55,356 nucleotides of DNA, from positions 1 through 55,356 of the forward strand of contig JAFYHC010000103.1 of assembly GCA_017539385.1 (NCBI GenBank), in the 5' to 3' direction. Every line of letters starts with the position of its first letter. The first letter of the stretch is position 1. Shown here piece after piece: positions 15,699 through 24,771 of this stretch. The stretch comes from Solobacterium sp. (GTDB taxonomy: Bacteria; Bacillota_I; Bacilli_A; Erysipelotrichales; Erysipelotrichaceae). Both the position numbers and the translations under genes were made by a program. A model generated the notes under the pieces. That model ran no database searches and had not been told where the DNA came from. It was given only the letters and a program-made list of their open reading frames with translations.

Positions 15699-18023
15699 AT
15701 GAACAGTCTTGAGAAAAGTCTGGAACTGGATGTGATCCTGGAAGAGATGCTGCGGCACTGTGCGTTTTCCCTTGGCAAGAAACGGCTGCGGGAAACACCG
15801 GTCAGCTATGACAGGCTCATCATACGCCAGCGCAATGAAAGGCTGAAGGAAGCACTGGCCTGTACCATTCATTACGGACCAATGCCGTTCTATGGTGTCC
15901 GGGATATCCAGGAAGCCCTGCAGAAAGCAGAAAAAGGCGGTGTACTGAGCGGGAATGAATTATTAAATATCGTGCAGTTTATCGGCGGTGTGCGGGGCAT
16001 GCTGGCGTATGAAAAAGGATGCACGGATATTGCCCATCCGCAGTTAAAAGACCTCTGCTCCACACTGACGGTGCACCAGAAAACAGAAACGTTCATCCGC
16101 GGCTGTATCAATGAGTATGGCGAAGTCATGGATAGTGCTTCAGCGGAACTGCGCGGCATCCGGGCAGCACTGCGCAAGGCAGATGCGGACATTGCCAATG
16201 CAGTCAGGAATTTCCTGTCCTCCCATCCGGGCAGTGTGGTGGATTCCATTGTGACGGAGCGCTCCGGAAGAGCGGTCATCCTGGTCAAGGCAAGTGAAAA
16301 GAATTCCTTCGGCGGACTGGTCTATGGAGATAGTGCATCCGGGCAGGCAAGCTATGTGGAACCGGCTTCTTTGATGAATGCCAATAACCGCAAGCAGGAG
16401 CTGATCTCACGGGAAGAAGAAGAAATACAGCGCATCCTCAGAGCATGCAGCGAAGAAGTGGGCAAAGTAAGTGCAGAAGAGCAGGCAAATCTTGAAACGG
16501 CTGCTCTGCTGGACAGTATCTTTGCACGGGCTGAATGGGGAAAGGAAAACGATGCGGCGGCAGCACAGCTGACAGAAGAAAAGAAGATCGTTCTGACAAA
16601 GGCGCGCCATCCGCTCATTCCGCCGTCCCGTGCCGTGTATAATTCCTACCGGCTGGAAGAACCCAAACGGGTATTGCTGATCACCGGACCCAACACCGGC
16701 GGTAAGACCGTATCGATGAAGATCATCGGCCTTTTCGTCCTGATGACATATGCCGGCATGCCGGTGCCGTGTGAAGAAGCGGTCATTCCGTTTGTGGACC
16801 GTGTGTTTGCGGACATCGGTGATGACCAGAGCGTCGTCAGTTCCCTGTCCAATTTCTCGGCTCATATCCGCAAGCAGGCGGAGATCGTGCGGGAGGCTAC
16901 ATCCGAGTCTCTGGTACTGCTGGATGAAGCAGGCAGCGGCACCGATCCGCGGGAAGGAGAAAGCCTTGCCATTGCCATTCTGAATGATCTGCGCGAAAAG
17001 AAATGCCTGACCGTTGCGACGACCCACTATGGCCGCCTGAAGACATACGGCAAGCGCCACGAAGACATTCTTCTCGCCAGTGTGCAGTTTGATATGAAGC
17101 TGCTGGCGCCGACATACAAATATGTGGAAGGCATGACCGGACAGTCCAATGCCCTGGAAGTGGCAGAGCGCTATGGCCTGCCGAAGGGAATCATCAAATA
17201 TGCACGGTTCCTGAAGAACCAGTCGCGCAGTGAAGAAGAAAAACTGATCGAAGAACTGGATGCCGAACTGGCTGCCGTGCATAAGGAAAAAGAGCAGCTG
17301 GAAGCACTGCGCAAAGAAAACGAAGTGCTCAACAAGAAGCTGAAAGAGGAAGAAGCACGCAGTATGCAGCAGCGTGACAAACTGCGCCAGAAGGCGGAAG
17401 AAGAAGCCGAAGCATATATTGAAGAAGTACATGCTGAAGCAGACCGCATCCTGAAGGAAATGCGTGAGAAGCAGGAAAATGCACGCTATCACGAAGTCCT
17501 CGATACCCGCGCACAGCTGGAAACAGTCGTAGAAAAGAAAAACGAAGAGACACCTGCTGTCTATACGGGAGAGTACAAGGTCGGCGATGCGGTGGAACTG
17601 CGGAATTCGGACCAGGTGTGCGAAGTGATCTCCATCGGCCGCAAGGATATGACGATCCTGATGAACGGACGGGAGATCCGGGTGCGCAAAGACCAGATCC
17701 GTCCCAGCCGCCATGTCATTGCAAAGAAAAAGGCAAAGAAGGAATATGTGCCGACATTTTCGGGACCGCAGTTCCGCTCTGTCTCCGCGCAGTGCAATCT
17801 CATCGGCATGCGCGTGGATGAAGCAAGAGAAGAGCTGGAAAGCTATCTGGACCAGGTCAAACTGACGGGATTAAAGACATGCCGGATCATTCATGGGGAT
17901 GGCAGCGGAGCATTGCGCACGATGGTCCATGCCCGTCTTAAAAACGACAAGGCAGTCAAGGAATACCGTCTTGGCATGCCCTCGGAAGGCGGCACCGGTG
18001 CGACCGTTGTCACGATGAAGTAG
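15699..18023 (+). CDS. mutS2: MutS2 ATPase/endonuclease
   Basis: A 774-residue MutS2 protein. It has an N-terminal core and lever region, an ATPase domain with Walker A in TGPNTGGKTVSMK (about 327-339), LLDEAGSGTDPREG and TTHYGRLKTYG. A long Glu/Lys-rich coiled coil (about 500-600) follows, then a C-terminal Smr domain. MutS2 does not act in mismatch repair; it suppresses recombination or acts on collided ribosomes. The Smr domain keeps IIHGDGSGALR, but the LDLR box that usually opens it reads NLIG, which may affect nuclease activity. The start follows cvpA by two bases. Confidence 0.95.
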   Translation: MNSLEKSLELDVILEEMLRHCAFSLGKKRLRETPVSYDRLIIRQRNERLKEALACTIHYGPMPFYGVRDIQEALQKAEKGGVLSGNELLNIVQFIGGVRGMLAYEKGCTDIAHPQLKDLCSTLTVHQKTETFIRGCINEYGEVMDSASAELRGIRAALRKADADIANAVRNFLSSHPGSVVDSIVTERSGRAVILVKASEKNSFGGLVYGDSASGQASYVEPASLMNANNRKQELISREEEEIQRILRACSEEVGKVSAEEQANLETAALLDSIFARAEWGKENDAAAAQLTEEKKIVLTKARHPLIPPSRAVYNSYRLEEPKRVLLITGPNTGGKTVSMKIIGLFVLMTYAGMPVPCEEAVIPFVDRVFADIGDDQSVVSSLSNFSAHIRKQAEIVREATSESLVLLDEAGSGTDPREGESLAIAILNDLREKKCLTVATTHYGRLKTYGKRHEDILLASVQFDMKLLAPTYKYVEGMTGQSNALEVAERYGLPKGIIKYARFLKNQSRSEEEKLIEELDAELAAVHKEKEQLEALRKENEVLNKKLKEEEARSMQQRDKLRQKAEEEAEAYIEEVHAEADRILKEMREKQENARYHEVLDTRAQLETVVEKKNEETPAVYTGEYKVGDAVELRNSDQVCEVISIGRKDMTILMNGREIRVRKDQIRPSRHVIAKKKAKKEYVPTFSGPQFRSVSAQCNLIGMRVDEAREELESYLDQVKLTGLKTCRIIHGDGSGALRTMVHARLKNDKAVKEYRLGMPSEGGTGATVVTMK

Positions 18024-18030
18024 GAGGCAT

Positions 18031-19812
18031 ATGGATCCGAATTATATTAAGGCAAAATTGATCAATCTTCCCCATGAGCCGGGAAGCTATCAGATGAAAG
18101 ATAAAAACGGCGAGATCATCTATGTCGGAAAAGCCAAGGATCTGCACAGCCGGGTGAACCAGTATTTTACCGGTGCACATGATTTCAAGACGACCAAGAT
18201 GGTCTCCAACATTGAAGATTTTGATTTCATCGTAACCAAGAGTGAAAAGGAAGCACTGGTGCTGGAAATCAACCTGATCAAGAAGTACCGGCCGAAATAC
18301 AACATTCAGTTTATCGATGATTCCAGCTATCCGTACATCAAGCTGACACGGGAAAAATACCCGCGTCTGATGATTGCACGGGATACGAAGAAAGATAAAA
18401 AAGCACGGTACTTCGGACCGTTTCCGGATGCCGGTGCCGCAAGGATGACGGCGAAGGTGCTGCAGAGCGTCTATCCGTTCCGCCGCTGCAATACGATGCA
18501 TGACCGGGTGTGCCTGTATTATCACATGGGGCAGTGTCTTGGACCGTGTGAGAAAGACATCGATCCGAAGCGGTATGAAGAAATGACCGATAAGGTCACG
18601 CGCTTCATGAACGGGGATACGGCAGAGATCGAAGCACAGCTGGAAGAGAAGATGCTTGCGGCCAGTGAGGCCATGAAATTCGAAGAGGCAGGGGAATACC
18701 GGGATATGCTCCAGTCGATCCGCTCTGTGATCGATAAGCAGAATATTGAGAAAGACAACCGCGGTTCACGGGATGTCTTCGCCTGGTATGCCGATAAAGG
18801 CTATCTTGCCATTACCGGCTTTCTGGTGCGCAACGGCGTACTGCTGAATAAGGAATTCCGTCTGAAGCCGCTGTATGGCGATGCGGCGGAAGAATTCACA
18901 TCGTTTCTGCTGCAGTATTATGGCGATCATCCTTCCGCAAGAGAACTGGTCCTGCCCAGAGAGCTGGATATCACAGCACTGGAAGAAGTACTGGATATGC
19001 CGCTGTTTCAGCCGCAGAAGGGCTACCGCATGAAGCTCGTTGAAATGTGCGTAGAGAATGCCAGAAAACAGCTGGAACTGAAATTCAATGTCATGGAGAC
19101 CCAGGAAGGCAAGAAAGACGAAGCAGTTGCACAGCTTGGAACATTGGCAGGACGGCCGATGAACCGGGTGGAACTGTTCGATAACTCACATACATCCGGC
19201 CAGTTCACGGTCGCCGCCTGCGTGGTATACGAAGACGGACAGCCATCCCGCAAGGATTACCGGCTGTATCGCCTGCATACAGCCAATGATGATACGGCAT
19301 CGATGAAGGAAGTGGTCTATCGGCGTTATTTCCGGCTTGTCAAAGAGAACGGGCGTCTGCCGGACGGGATCCTGGTGGACGGCGGCTGGATCCAGATCGA
19401 AGCTGCAAAGGAGATACTGGATTCGCTGGAACTGTCCGATACGGTCAAGATCATGGGTCTGGTCAAAGATGATCACCACAATACCAGAGCATTGATGGAT
19501 ACGGACGGCAATATCCTGGATATTGATAAAGACTCGGCATTGTTCTTCTTGCTGACACGGATGCAGGATGAAGTGCACCGGGCAGCGATCACGTATCACC
19601 GCAAACTGCGTTCCAAGGCACAGACCAAGTCCGTGCTGGATGATGTGGAAGGCATCGGTCCGAAGCGGAAGAAGCAATTGCTGCGCTCATTTGGCTCACT
19701 GGCGAAGCTGCGTGCTGCCACGGTCGATGAGATCGCAGATGTCGTCCCGCGTGCGGCGGCGGAAAATGTATATCGTGTCCTGCATGCGGAAGAGGAATCT
19801 TCGGAAGAATAG
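18031..19812 (+). CDS. uvrC: UvrABC excinuclease subunit C
   Basis: A 593-residue nucleotide-excision repair nuclease. The N-terminal GIY-YIG domain (about 10-95: PGSYQMKDKNGEIIYVGKAK) makes the 3' cut. A UVR domain near residues 200-235 (EEAGEYRDMLQSI) contacts UvrB. The RNase H-like domain (NRVELFDNSHTSGQFTVA; VDGG) makes the 5' cut. A C-terminal helix-hairpin-helix pair (VEGIGPKRKKQLL, SLAKLRAATVDEI) binds DNA. The cysteines of the central cluster motif (FRRCN, VCLYYHMGQCLGPC) are present. GGAGG lies ahead of the ATG. A terminator follows at once. Confidence 0.97.
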   Translation: MDPNYIKAKLINLPHEPGSYQMKDKNGEIIYVGKAKDLHSRVNQYFTGAHDFKTTKMVSNIEDFDFIVTKSEKEALVLEINLIKKYRPKYNIQFIDDSSYPYIKLTREKYPRLMIARDTKKDKKARYFGPFPDAGAARMTAKVLQSVYPFRRCNTMHDRVCLYYHMGQCLGPCEKDIDPKRYEEMTDKVTRFMNGDTAEIEAQLEEKMLAASEAMKFEEAGEYRDMLQSIRSVIDKQNIEKDNRGSRDVFAWYADKGYLAITGFLVRNGVLLNKEFRLKPLYGDAAEEFTSFLLQYYGDHPSARELVLPRELDITALEEVLDMPLFQPQKGYRMKLVEMCVENARKQLELKFNVMETQEGKKDEAVAQLGTLAGRPMNRVELFDNSHTSGQFTVAACVVYEDGQPSRKDYRLYRLHTANDDTASMKEVVYRRYFRLVKENGRLPDGILVDGGWIQIEAAKEILDSLELSDTVKIMGLVKDDHHNTRALMDTDGNILDIDKDSALFFLLTRMQDEVHRAAITYHRKLRSKAQTKSVLDDVEGIGPKRKKQLLRSFGSLAKLRAATVDEIADVVPRAAAENVYRVLHAEEESSEE

Positions 19813-19834
19813 CGGCTGCTGCGGCAGCCGTTTT
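19813..19834 (+). terminator. Terminator of cvpA-mutS2-uvrC
   Basis: CGGCTGC (19813-19819) pairs perfectly with GCAGCCG across a TGCG loop, followed by TTTT. The T tract is short. Confidence 0.7.
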
Positions 19835-19877
19835 CATATCCTCATGCATTCTCTTTTCTTTTTTGAAAGAACCTGTT

Positions 19878-19883
19878 TATAAT
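19878..19883 (+). promoter_or_regulatory. -10 box of the MATE gene
   Basis: A consensus TATAAT lies 29 bases before the ATG at 19913. No convincing -35 at 16-18 bases, so this is a partial promoter call. Confidence 0.45.
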
Positions 19884-19912
19884 AAGCGTTGCTGTTCTGG
19901 GAGAAGATGTGT

Positions 19913-21280
19913 ATGAAAGATAGAAGCAATGCACTGGATATCGTCAATGGTCCGCTGGTAAAGAATCTGTTTACCTTTGCCGTGCCGCTCATGTTTTCGC
20001 AATTGCTGCAGATATTGTTCAATGCGGCGGATACGATCGTTGTCGGAAAGTTTGCCGGTGAAAGTGCACTGGCTGCAGTCGGTGCGACCGGATCGCTGGT
20101 GTTTCTGTTAACATCTATGTTCAACGGTCTTTCCACTGGTTCAAATGTCATCATTGCAAGATGCCTGGGCAGCGGGGATGAAAAGCGGATCGAAGAAGCG
20201 GTGCATACATCGATCGTCATGGCACTGATCAGCGGCGTCTTTCTGACCGTGTTCGGCATTGTGCTGGCACCGGTGTTATTGCGCATTATGAATACGCCGG
20301 AAGCGTTTATTCATCTCAGTGTGCGGTATATGCGGATCTATTTCAGCGGTGTGATCTTCCTGTTGGTATATAACTTTGCTTCGGCGGTACTGCGTTCCAA
20401 AGGGGATACAAAACGGCCGCTGTATTATCTGTTCTTCTCGGGTGTGATCAATGTGCTGCTGAATCTGTTTTCCGTCGTTGTGCTGCATATGGGCGTAGCC
20501 GGTGTGGCAATTGCAACGGTCGTTTCGGAAGCTGTTTCTGCCGTTCTGGTATGCCATGCACTGATCACAGCGGAAGATGCAACGCATCTGGATGTGCATA
20601 AGCTGCGGGCAAACAAGGATGTGGTTCTTGAGATCCTGCAGATCGGTATTCCTGCCGGACTGTCCGGTGTTGTGTTTGCACTGTCCAATGTTGTCATCCA
20701 GTCCAGCATCAATTCGTTTAACAGCACCTCGATCGTTGCCGGCAATTCCGCCGGTGCAAATATTGAAAACTTTGTTTATATCGGCATGTTTGCATTCTCC
20801 CAGGCGACGATCACTTTCACAAGCCAGTGCATCGGGGCAGGGCGCAAAGACCGCATCCGTCCCATTATGCGCATGACGATGCTGCTGACGTGTGTGTCGG
20901 CCGGGCTGGTGAGCTGTCTGCTGACATTCTTCGGACCGTCTTTGCTGCGGCTTTATACCGATGAGCAGGCGGTCATTGATGTCGGCATGATCCGGACCAG
21001 CTGGGTCGCAAGACTGCTGGTATTAAACGGCATCATGGATATCTTCATCAATTCCATGCGCGGCATGGGGTATTCCGGTGCACCGACGGCAGTGATGCTG
21101 GCAGGCATCTGCGGTGTGCGTCTGGCATGGATCTGGCTGGTGTTCCCGCATATCGGAACGCTGGATTCCATCTATATGTGCTATCCGATCAGCTGGATCG
21201 TGACCTCTGTAGTGGAATATATTCTCTATCTGCGCATCTATGGAAAAGTATGCGGCAATCTCAAAGAAGCCGCTGCCTGA
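19913..21280 (+). CDS. MATE family efflux transporter
   Basis: A 455-residue multidrug-and-toxin-extrusion-type exporter with twelve hydrophobic helices in two similar halves. The opening LVKNLFTFAVPLMFSQLLQ and ADTIVVGKFAGESALAAVG are typical of the bacterial NorM/DinF-like branch, which exports cationic compounds using Na+ or H+. I choose the ATG at 19913 (MKDRSNALDI), with GGGAG nine bases upstream, over an ATG two codons earlier and a TTG at 19889. It has its own promoter and terminator. The substrate is unknown. Confidence 0.92.
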   Translation: MKDRSNALDIVNGPLVKNLFTFAVPLMFSQLLQILFNAADTIVVGKFAGESALAAVGATGSLVFLLTSMFNGLSTGSNVIIARCLGSGDEKRIEEAVHTSIVMALISGVFLTVFGIVLAPVLLRIMNTPEAFIHLSVRYMRIYFSGVIFLLVYNFASAVLRSKGDTKRPLYYLFFSGVINVLLNLFSVVVLHMGVAGVAIATVVSEAVSAVLVCHALITAEDATHLDVHKLRANKDVVLEILQIGIPAGLSGVVFALSNVVIQSSINSFNSTSIVAGNSAGANIENFVYIGMFAFSQATITFTSQCIGAGRKDRIRPIMRMTMLLTCVSAGLVSCLLTFFGPSLLRLYTDEQAVIDVGMIRTSWVARLLVLNGIMDIFINSMRGMGYSGAPTAVMLAGICGVRLAWIWLVFPHIGTLDSIYMCYPISWIVTSVVEYILYLRIYGKVCGNLKEAAA

Positions 21281-21283
21281 ACG

Positions 21284-21334
21284 AAAAAAAGCACAGGACG
21301 AAGATCCTATCCAGGTCTTCGTCCTGTGCTTTTT
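21284..21334. terminator. Bidirectional terminator between MATE and the small membrane protein
   Basis: GCACAGGACGAAGA (21291-21304) pairs perfectly with TCTTCGTCCTGTGC (21316-21329), flanked by A and T runs that serve both strands. It ends both convergent genes. Confidence 0.92.
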
Positions 21335-21338
21335 ACTG

Positions 21339-21725
21339 TCAGATTCCGATTTCCTTCCGTACGCTGCTGATGAAGTTGCGTTTGGAAACACGTGCTGCGA
21401 TGACATCGGAAGTTGCTTTGGTGAATTCACCGATGCCGTTTTCTTCACGTTTATCGTAGAGGGCTTTTGCGGCCATGAGAAGGCCAAGTGCCGCAACGGC
21501 CGGTTTGACGATCGACATGATCTGATTGAGCTGTCCTGCGACCGCCTGTGCCTTGATGGAGGCAAGATTGACATTCTTCTGAACGTTATCCAGAAGCGGC
21601 TTATACGCAGAAACCACTTTGCCAAGCTTCAGTACTTTGGAAAGCGTTGTACATAATGTGATCAGCAGGATCACGATCGATGCATACAGGATCCAGTAAT
21701 TATACGGTGTCAAATCCAGTCTCAT
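21339..21725 (-). CDS. Small membrane-anchored protein, unknown function
   Basis: A 128-residue protein with one N-terminal transmembrane helix (about 10-32: WILYASIVILLITLCTTL). A soluble stretch containing VSAYKPLLDNVQKNVNLAS suggests a helical, possibly coiled region. A second hydrophobic segment follows around 80-92 (VKPAVAALGLLMAAKAL), then a charged tail. The ATG at 21725 is preceded by GAGGT; the frame extends upstream but without a ribosome site. The layout recalls DUF948-like anchored proteins but I cannot assign a family. It is divergent from the TetR operon and shares its upstream region. Confidence 0.75.
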   Translation of the reverse strand: MRLDLTPYNYWILYASIVILLITLCTTLSKVLKLGKVVSAYKPLLDNVQKNVNLASIKAQAVAGQLNQIMSIVKPAVAALGLLMAAKALYDKREENGIGEFTKATSDVIAARVSKRNFISSVRKEIGI

Positions 21726-21795
21726 AATGATTACCTCAAGTAAATGATACAACGAAATATGTGCTTTCAAAAGAGTCATTTTCATATCGGACAGA

Positions 21796-21852
21796 TTGCG
21801 TAAGCGCTTACACCGTGCTATAATGGAAACGCAAATATAAAAAACGGTTTCC
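21796..21852 (+). promoter_or_regulatory. Promoter, cre-like box and inverted repeat of the galactoside operon
   Basis: A promoter with TTGCGT (21796-21801), a 17-base spacer and an extended TGC-TATAAT (-10 at 21819-21824) drives the TetR-GH2-GPH-GH36 operon. CGTAAGCGCTTACA (21799-21812), containing a 12-base perfect palindrome, matches the CcpA cre consensus at 13 of 14 positions and overlaps the -35, which predicts carbon catabolite repression. A second inverted repeat, GGAAAC (21825-21830) and GTTTCC (21847-21852), lies just after the -10 and could be the operator of the TetR protein encoded next. The ribosome site GAGGTGG follows directly. Confidence 0.75.
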
Positions 21853-21862
21853 GAGGTGGTAT

Positions 21863-22414
21863 ATGGAACTGTATGAACAGATACTGAATACGGCAATTGA
21901 ACTGTTCCGGGAACAGGGACTGAAGTTTACCGTGCAGGACATTGCCGAACGCATGCATATTGCGAAAAAGACAATTTATCATATATATCCTTCAAAAGAG
22001 TCACTGCTAAAAGAACTTGTCCGCTATGGATTCGATCAGATCCAGAAAGGAAAGCAGAAGATCCTGGAACAGGATATGGACCTGACGGAGAAACTGCGCA
22101 GCGTCATGATCGCAATGCCGGATTCGTACCAGATCCTTGATTTTCGCAGACTGCGGGATCTGGATAAATATCCAGAAGTGGCAGAAGAAGTGCGCAGACG
22201 GCTGAAAAGTGACTGGGATCCGATCGTGGAACTGATCGAAGAAGGAAAACGGCAGGGAAGACTGCGGGATATCAGCATCCCGGTGCTCCGCATGATGGTG
22301 ACATCTACGATCGAAGGCTTCCTGTCGTCGGATATGCTGGAAGAGGAAGATATTCTGTACCGGAATGCACTGGACAGAATGATGGATATCATAATGAAAG
22401 GAATGGAAGTATGA
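21863..22414 (+). CDS. TetR family transcriptional regulator
   Basis: A 183-residue regulator. The N-terminal helix-turn-helix (about 7-50: ILNTAIELFREQGLKFTVQDIAERMHIAKKTIYHIYPSK) is typical TetR; the rest is an all-helical ligand-binding domain with no recognisable specificity. It is the first gene of the galactoside operon and overlaps the GH2 gene by 4 bases, so it very likely controls the operon and itself, probably by sensing a galactoside or its product (inference). GAGGTGG precedes the ATG. Confidence 0.92.
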   Translation: MELYEQILNTAIELFREQGLKFTVQDIAERMHIAKKTIYHIYPSKESLLKELVRYGFDQIQKGKQKILEQDMDLTEKLRSVMIAMPDSYQILDFRRLRDLDKYPEVAEEVRRRLKSDWDPIVELIEEGKRQGRLRDISIPVLRMMVTSTIEGFLSSDMLEEEDILYRNALDRMMDIIMKGMEV

Positions 22415-24771
22415 GACGCATTAACAATGACTGGGAATTTGTGCCGGAATGGAGCGATGACTTCCTGCATCGCAGTGTTCATGGCGAAACTGTGCGTATC
22501 CCGCACACGGTGAAAGAACTGCCGCTGCACAGCATCGATCCGATGGATTATCAGATGGTATGCGGCTATGCAAAGGACATTGAACTGAGCCAGGAAGAAG
22601 CAGAAAAAAGAGTATTCGTACAGTTTGATGCCGCAGCGCATATTGCTGAAGTGTACTGCAATGGGAAACTGGCTGGCGAACACCGCAATGGGTATACCGC
22701 ATTTCGCTGCGATGTGAGTGAGCTGGTTCATGAAGGAACAAATACGATCGCCGTACGCCTGGATACGACCGAGAATCCATCCATTCCGCCGTTTGGCAAT
22801 GTCGTGGATTATCTGACCTATGGCGGCATATACCGGGATGTATGGCTGGATATCCGTGAGGACACGTATATTGACGATGTCTTTGCGGAAACACCGGATA
22901 CGGAGACGGTCATTGCCCATGTATGGACAAAGGGCGATATGTCGGGAAAACAATTGCGCTTTACGGTCTTGGATGAAGAAGACACCGCTGCACAGGCATT
23001 GTTTGCACCGAACCAGGGCACCTATGTGATCAAGGCACCGGGCGTAAAGCCATGGAATGTGCTGGATGGACATGTATATACACTGCGCACGGAAATCGTG
23101 GCAGAAGACAGATGCATCGACTGCAGAGAAGTGACATTCGGCTTCCGGACGATCCGTGTCGATGATAATCGTATGTATATCAATGATCAGCCGGTATTCC
23201 TGCGCGGTCTGAACCGTCATCAGTCCTATCCGTATGCCGGCTATGCCGTACCGGACCGTCTGCAGAGAGAAGATGCACGCATCCTGCAGGAAGAACTGGG
23301 CGTCAATGCCGTGCGGACATCCCACTATCCGCAGTCGCATGCATTCCTGGATGAATGCGACAGAAGAGGTCTTCTGGTCTTTACCGAGATCCCCGGATGG
23401 CAGCATCTGGGCGATGATGCATGGAAAAAGCAGGCGATGGAAAATACACGGGAGATGATCCTGCAGTACCGCAATCACCCGTCCATCGTGATCTGGGGCG
23501 TGCGCATCAATGAATCGGTAGATGATGATGCATTGTACAAGGCAACCAATCTGATCGCTCATACACTGGATGCGACGCGTCCGACCAGCGGTGTGCGCTA
23601 CTTTGAAAAGAGCAGTCTTCTGGAAGATATCTATGGATACAACGATTTCTCGCATACCGGAGACAATGCCGGATGCATGGCCAAGAAGTCCGTTACCCCG
23701 GATATGAAAAAGCCGCTGCTGATCACCGAAGCCAATGGACATATGTATCCGACCAAGTCCTTTGATCCGTGGTTCAAGCGGCAGGAACATGCACTGCGTC
23801 ATGGACGCGTACTGAATGCGGCCATGGCAGACGGTGAGCATATGGGCTGCTTCCAGTGGTGCATGTTTGACTATGCGACGCATAAAGACTTTGGATCGGG
23901 AGACCGCATCTGCTATCACGGTGTCATGGACAGCTTCCGCAATCCGAAGCTGGCAGCGGCATTGTACGCATCCCAGTCGGATGAAAAGCCGGTGCTTGCC
24001 ATCGGCAGTCCGATGGATATCGGTGACTATGCCGGCGGCAACCTTGGGGATGTGTATGCATTTACCAATGCGGATGAAGTGCGACTCTATAAGAACGACC
24101 AGTTCGTCAAGAGCTTCTCAGCAAGTGAATTCACTGCTCTGCCGCATGGACCGGTAAAAATCGATGATACGATCGGCTGCCTGATCAAAGAAAACGAAGG
24201 CTATGAGGGAAAGAAAGAAGAACTGGTGCGCGAAGCACTGCTTGCGGCCGGCAAATACGGCATGCCCAATCTGCCGCTGAAGTATAAGGCAATGCTTGCC
24301 TGGTGCATGGCACGCTATGGCATGAAGTATGAAGAAGGTGTTGAACTGTATGGCAAATACGTCGGCTCCTGGGGCGGCAATACCGTCCGCTGGCGCTTTG
24401 ATGCCTGCAGAGACGGAAAGTGTGTGGCATCCGTTACCAAGTCCGCCAGTGCCAGACTGCATCTGGAAGCCATCCCATCCCATACCGATCTTACGGAAGG
24501 AGATACATGGGATATGGCAGCTGTGCGCATCATGATCAAGGATGAATACGGCAACCCGGCACCATATGCCCAGCTGCCTGTCCGTGTGGAAGTAAGCGGA
24601 CCGCTTGGCATTATCGGTCCTTCCATCGTGACAGCAGAAGGCGGCATGTGCGGTACATATGTCAAAACACTGGGTAAAGAAGCAGAAGAAGCTTCCGTCA
24701 CACTCAAAGCAGAAGGACTTGCACCGGTAACGATCCGGATGACAATCAGAAAACAGGGGGATAACAGATGA
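22411..24771 (+). CDS. GH2 glycoside hydrolase, beta-galactosidase-like
   Basis: A 786-residue cytoplasmic glycosidase without signal peptide. A jelly-roll sugar-binding domain (about 1-150), an immunoglobulin-like domain (about 155-250) and a TIM barrel (about 255-545) are followed by C-terminal beta domains. The catalytic acid/base is Glu368 in WGVRINES and the nucleophile Glu440 in LITEANGH. The NxKG signature of beta-glucuronidases is not seen. With an alpha-galactosidase and a GPH transporter in the same operon, beta-galactosidase is the likelier activity, though another beta-glycoside is possible. It overlaps the genes on both sides by 4 bases. Confidence 0.85.
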   Translation: MRRINNDWEFVPEWSDDFLHRSVHGETVRIPHTVKELPLHSIDPMDYQMVCGYAKDIELSQEEAEKRVFVQFDAAAHIAEVYCNGKLAGEHRNGYTAFRCDVSELVHEGTNTIAVRLDTTENPSIPPFGNVVDYLTYGGIYRDVWLDIREDTYIDDVFAETPDTETVIAHVWTKGDMSGKQLRFTVLDEEDTAAQALFAPNQGTYVIKAPGVKPWNVLDGHVYTLRTEIVAEDRCIDCREVTFGFRTIRVDDNRMYINDQPVFLRGLNRHQSYPYAGYAVPDRLQREDARILQEELGVNAVRTSHYPQSHAFLDECDRRGLLVFTEIPGWQHLGDDAWKKQAMENTREMILQYRNHPSIVIWGVRINESVDDDALYKATNLIAHTLDATRPTSGVRYFEKSSLLEDIYGYNDFSHTGDNAGCMAKKSVTPDMKKPLLITEANGHMYPTKSFDPWFKRQEHALRHGRVLNAAMADGEHMGCFQWCMFDYATHKDFGSGDRICYHGVMDSFRNPKLAAALYASQSDEKPVLAIGSPMDIGDYAGGNLGDVYAFTNADEVRLYKNDQFVKSFSASEFTALPHGPVKIDDTIGCLIKENEGYEGKKEELVREALLAAGKYGMPNLPLKYKAMLAWCMARYGMKYEEGVELYGKYVGSWGGNTVRWRFDACRDGKCVASVTKSASARLHLEAIPSHTDLTEGDTWDMAAVRIMIKDEYGNPAPYAQLPVRVEVSGPLGIIGPSIVTAEGGMCGTYVKTLGKEAEEASVTLKAEGLAPVTIRMTIRKQGDNR

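Noticed and set aside
22036..23919. Long open frame antisense to the TetR and GH2 genes
   Set aside because: Same reasons: opposite conserved genes, no ribosome site, no recognisable domain.
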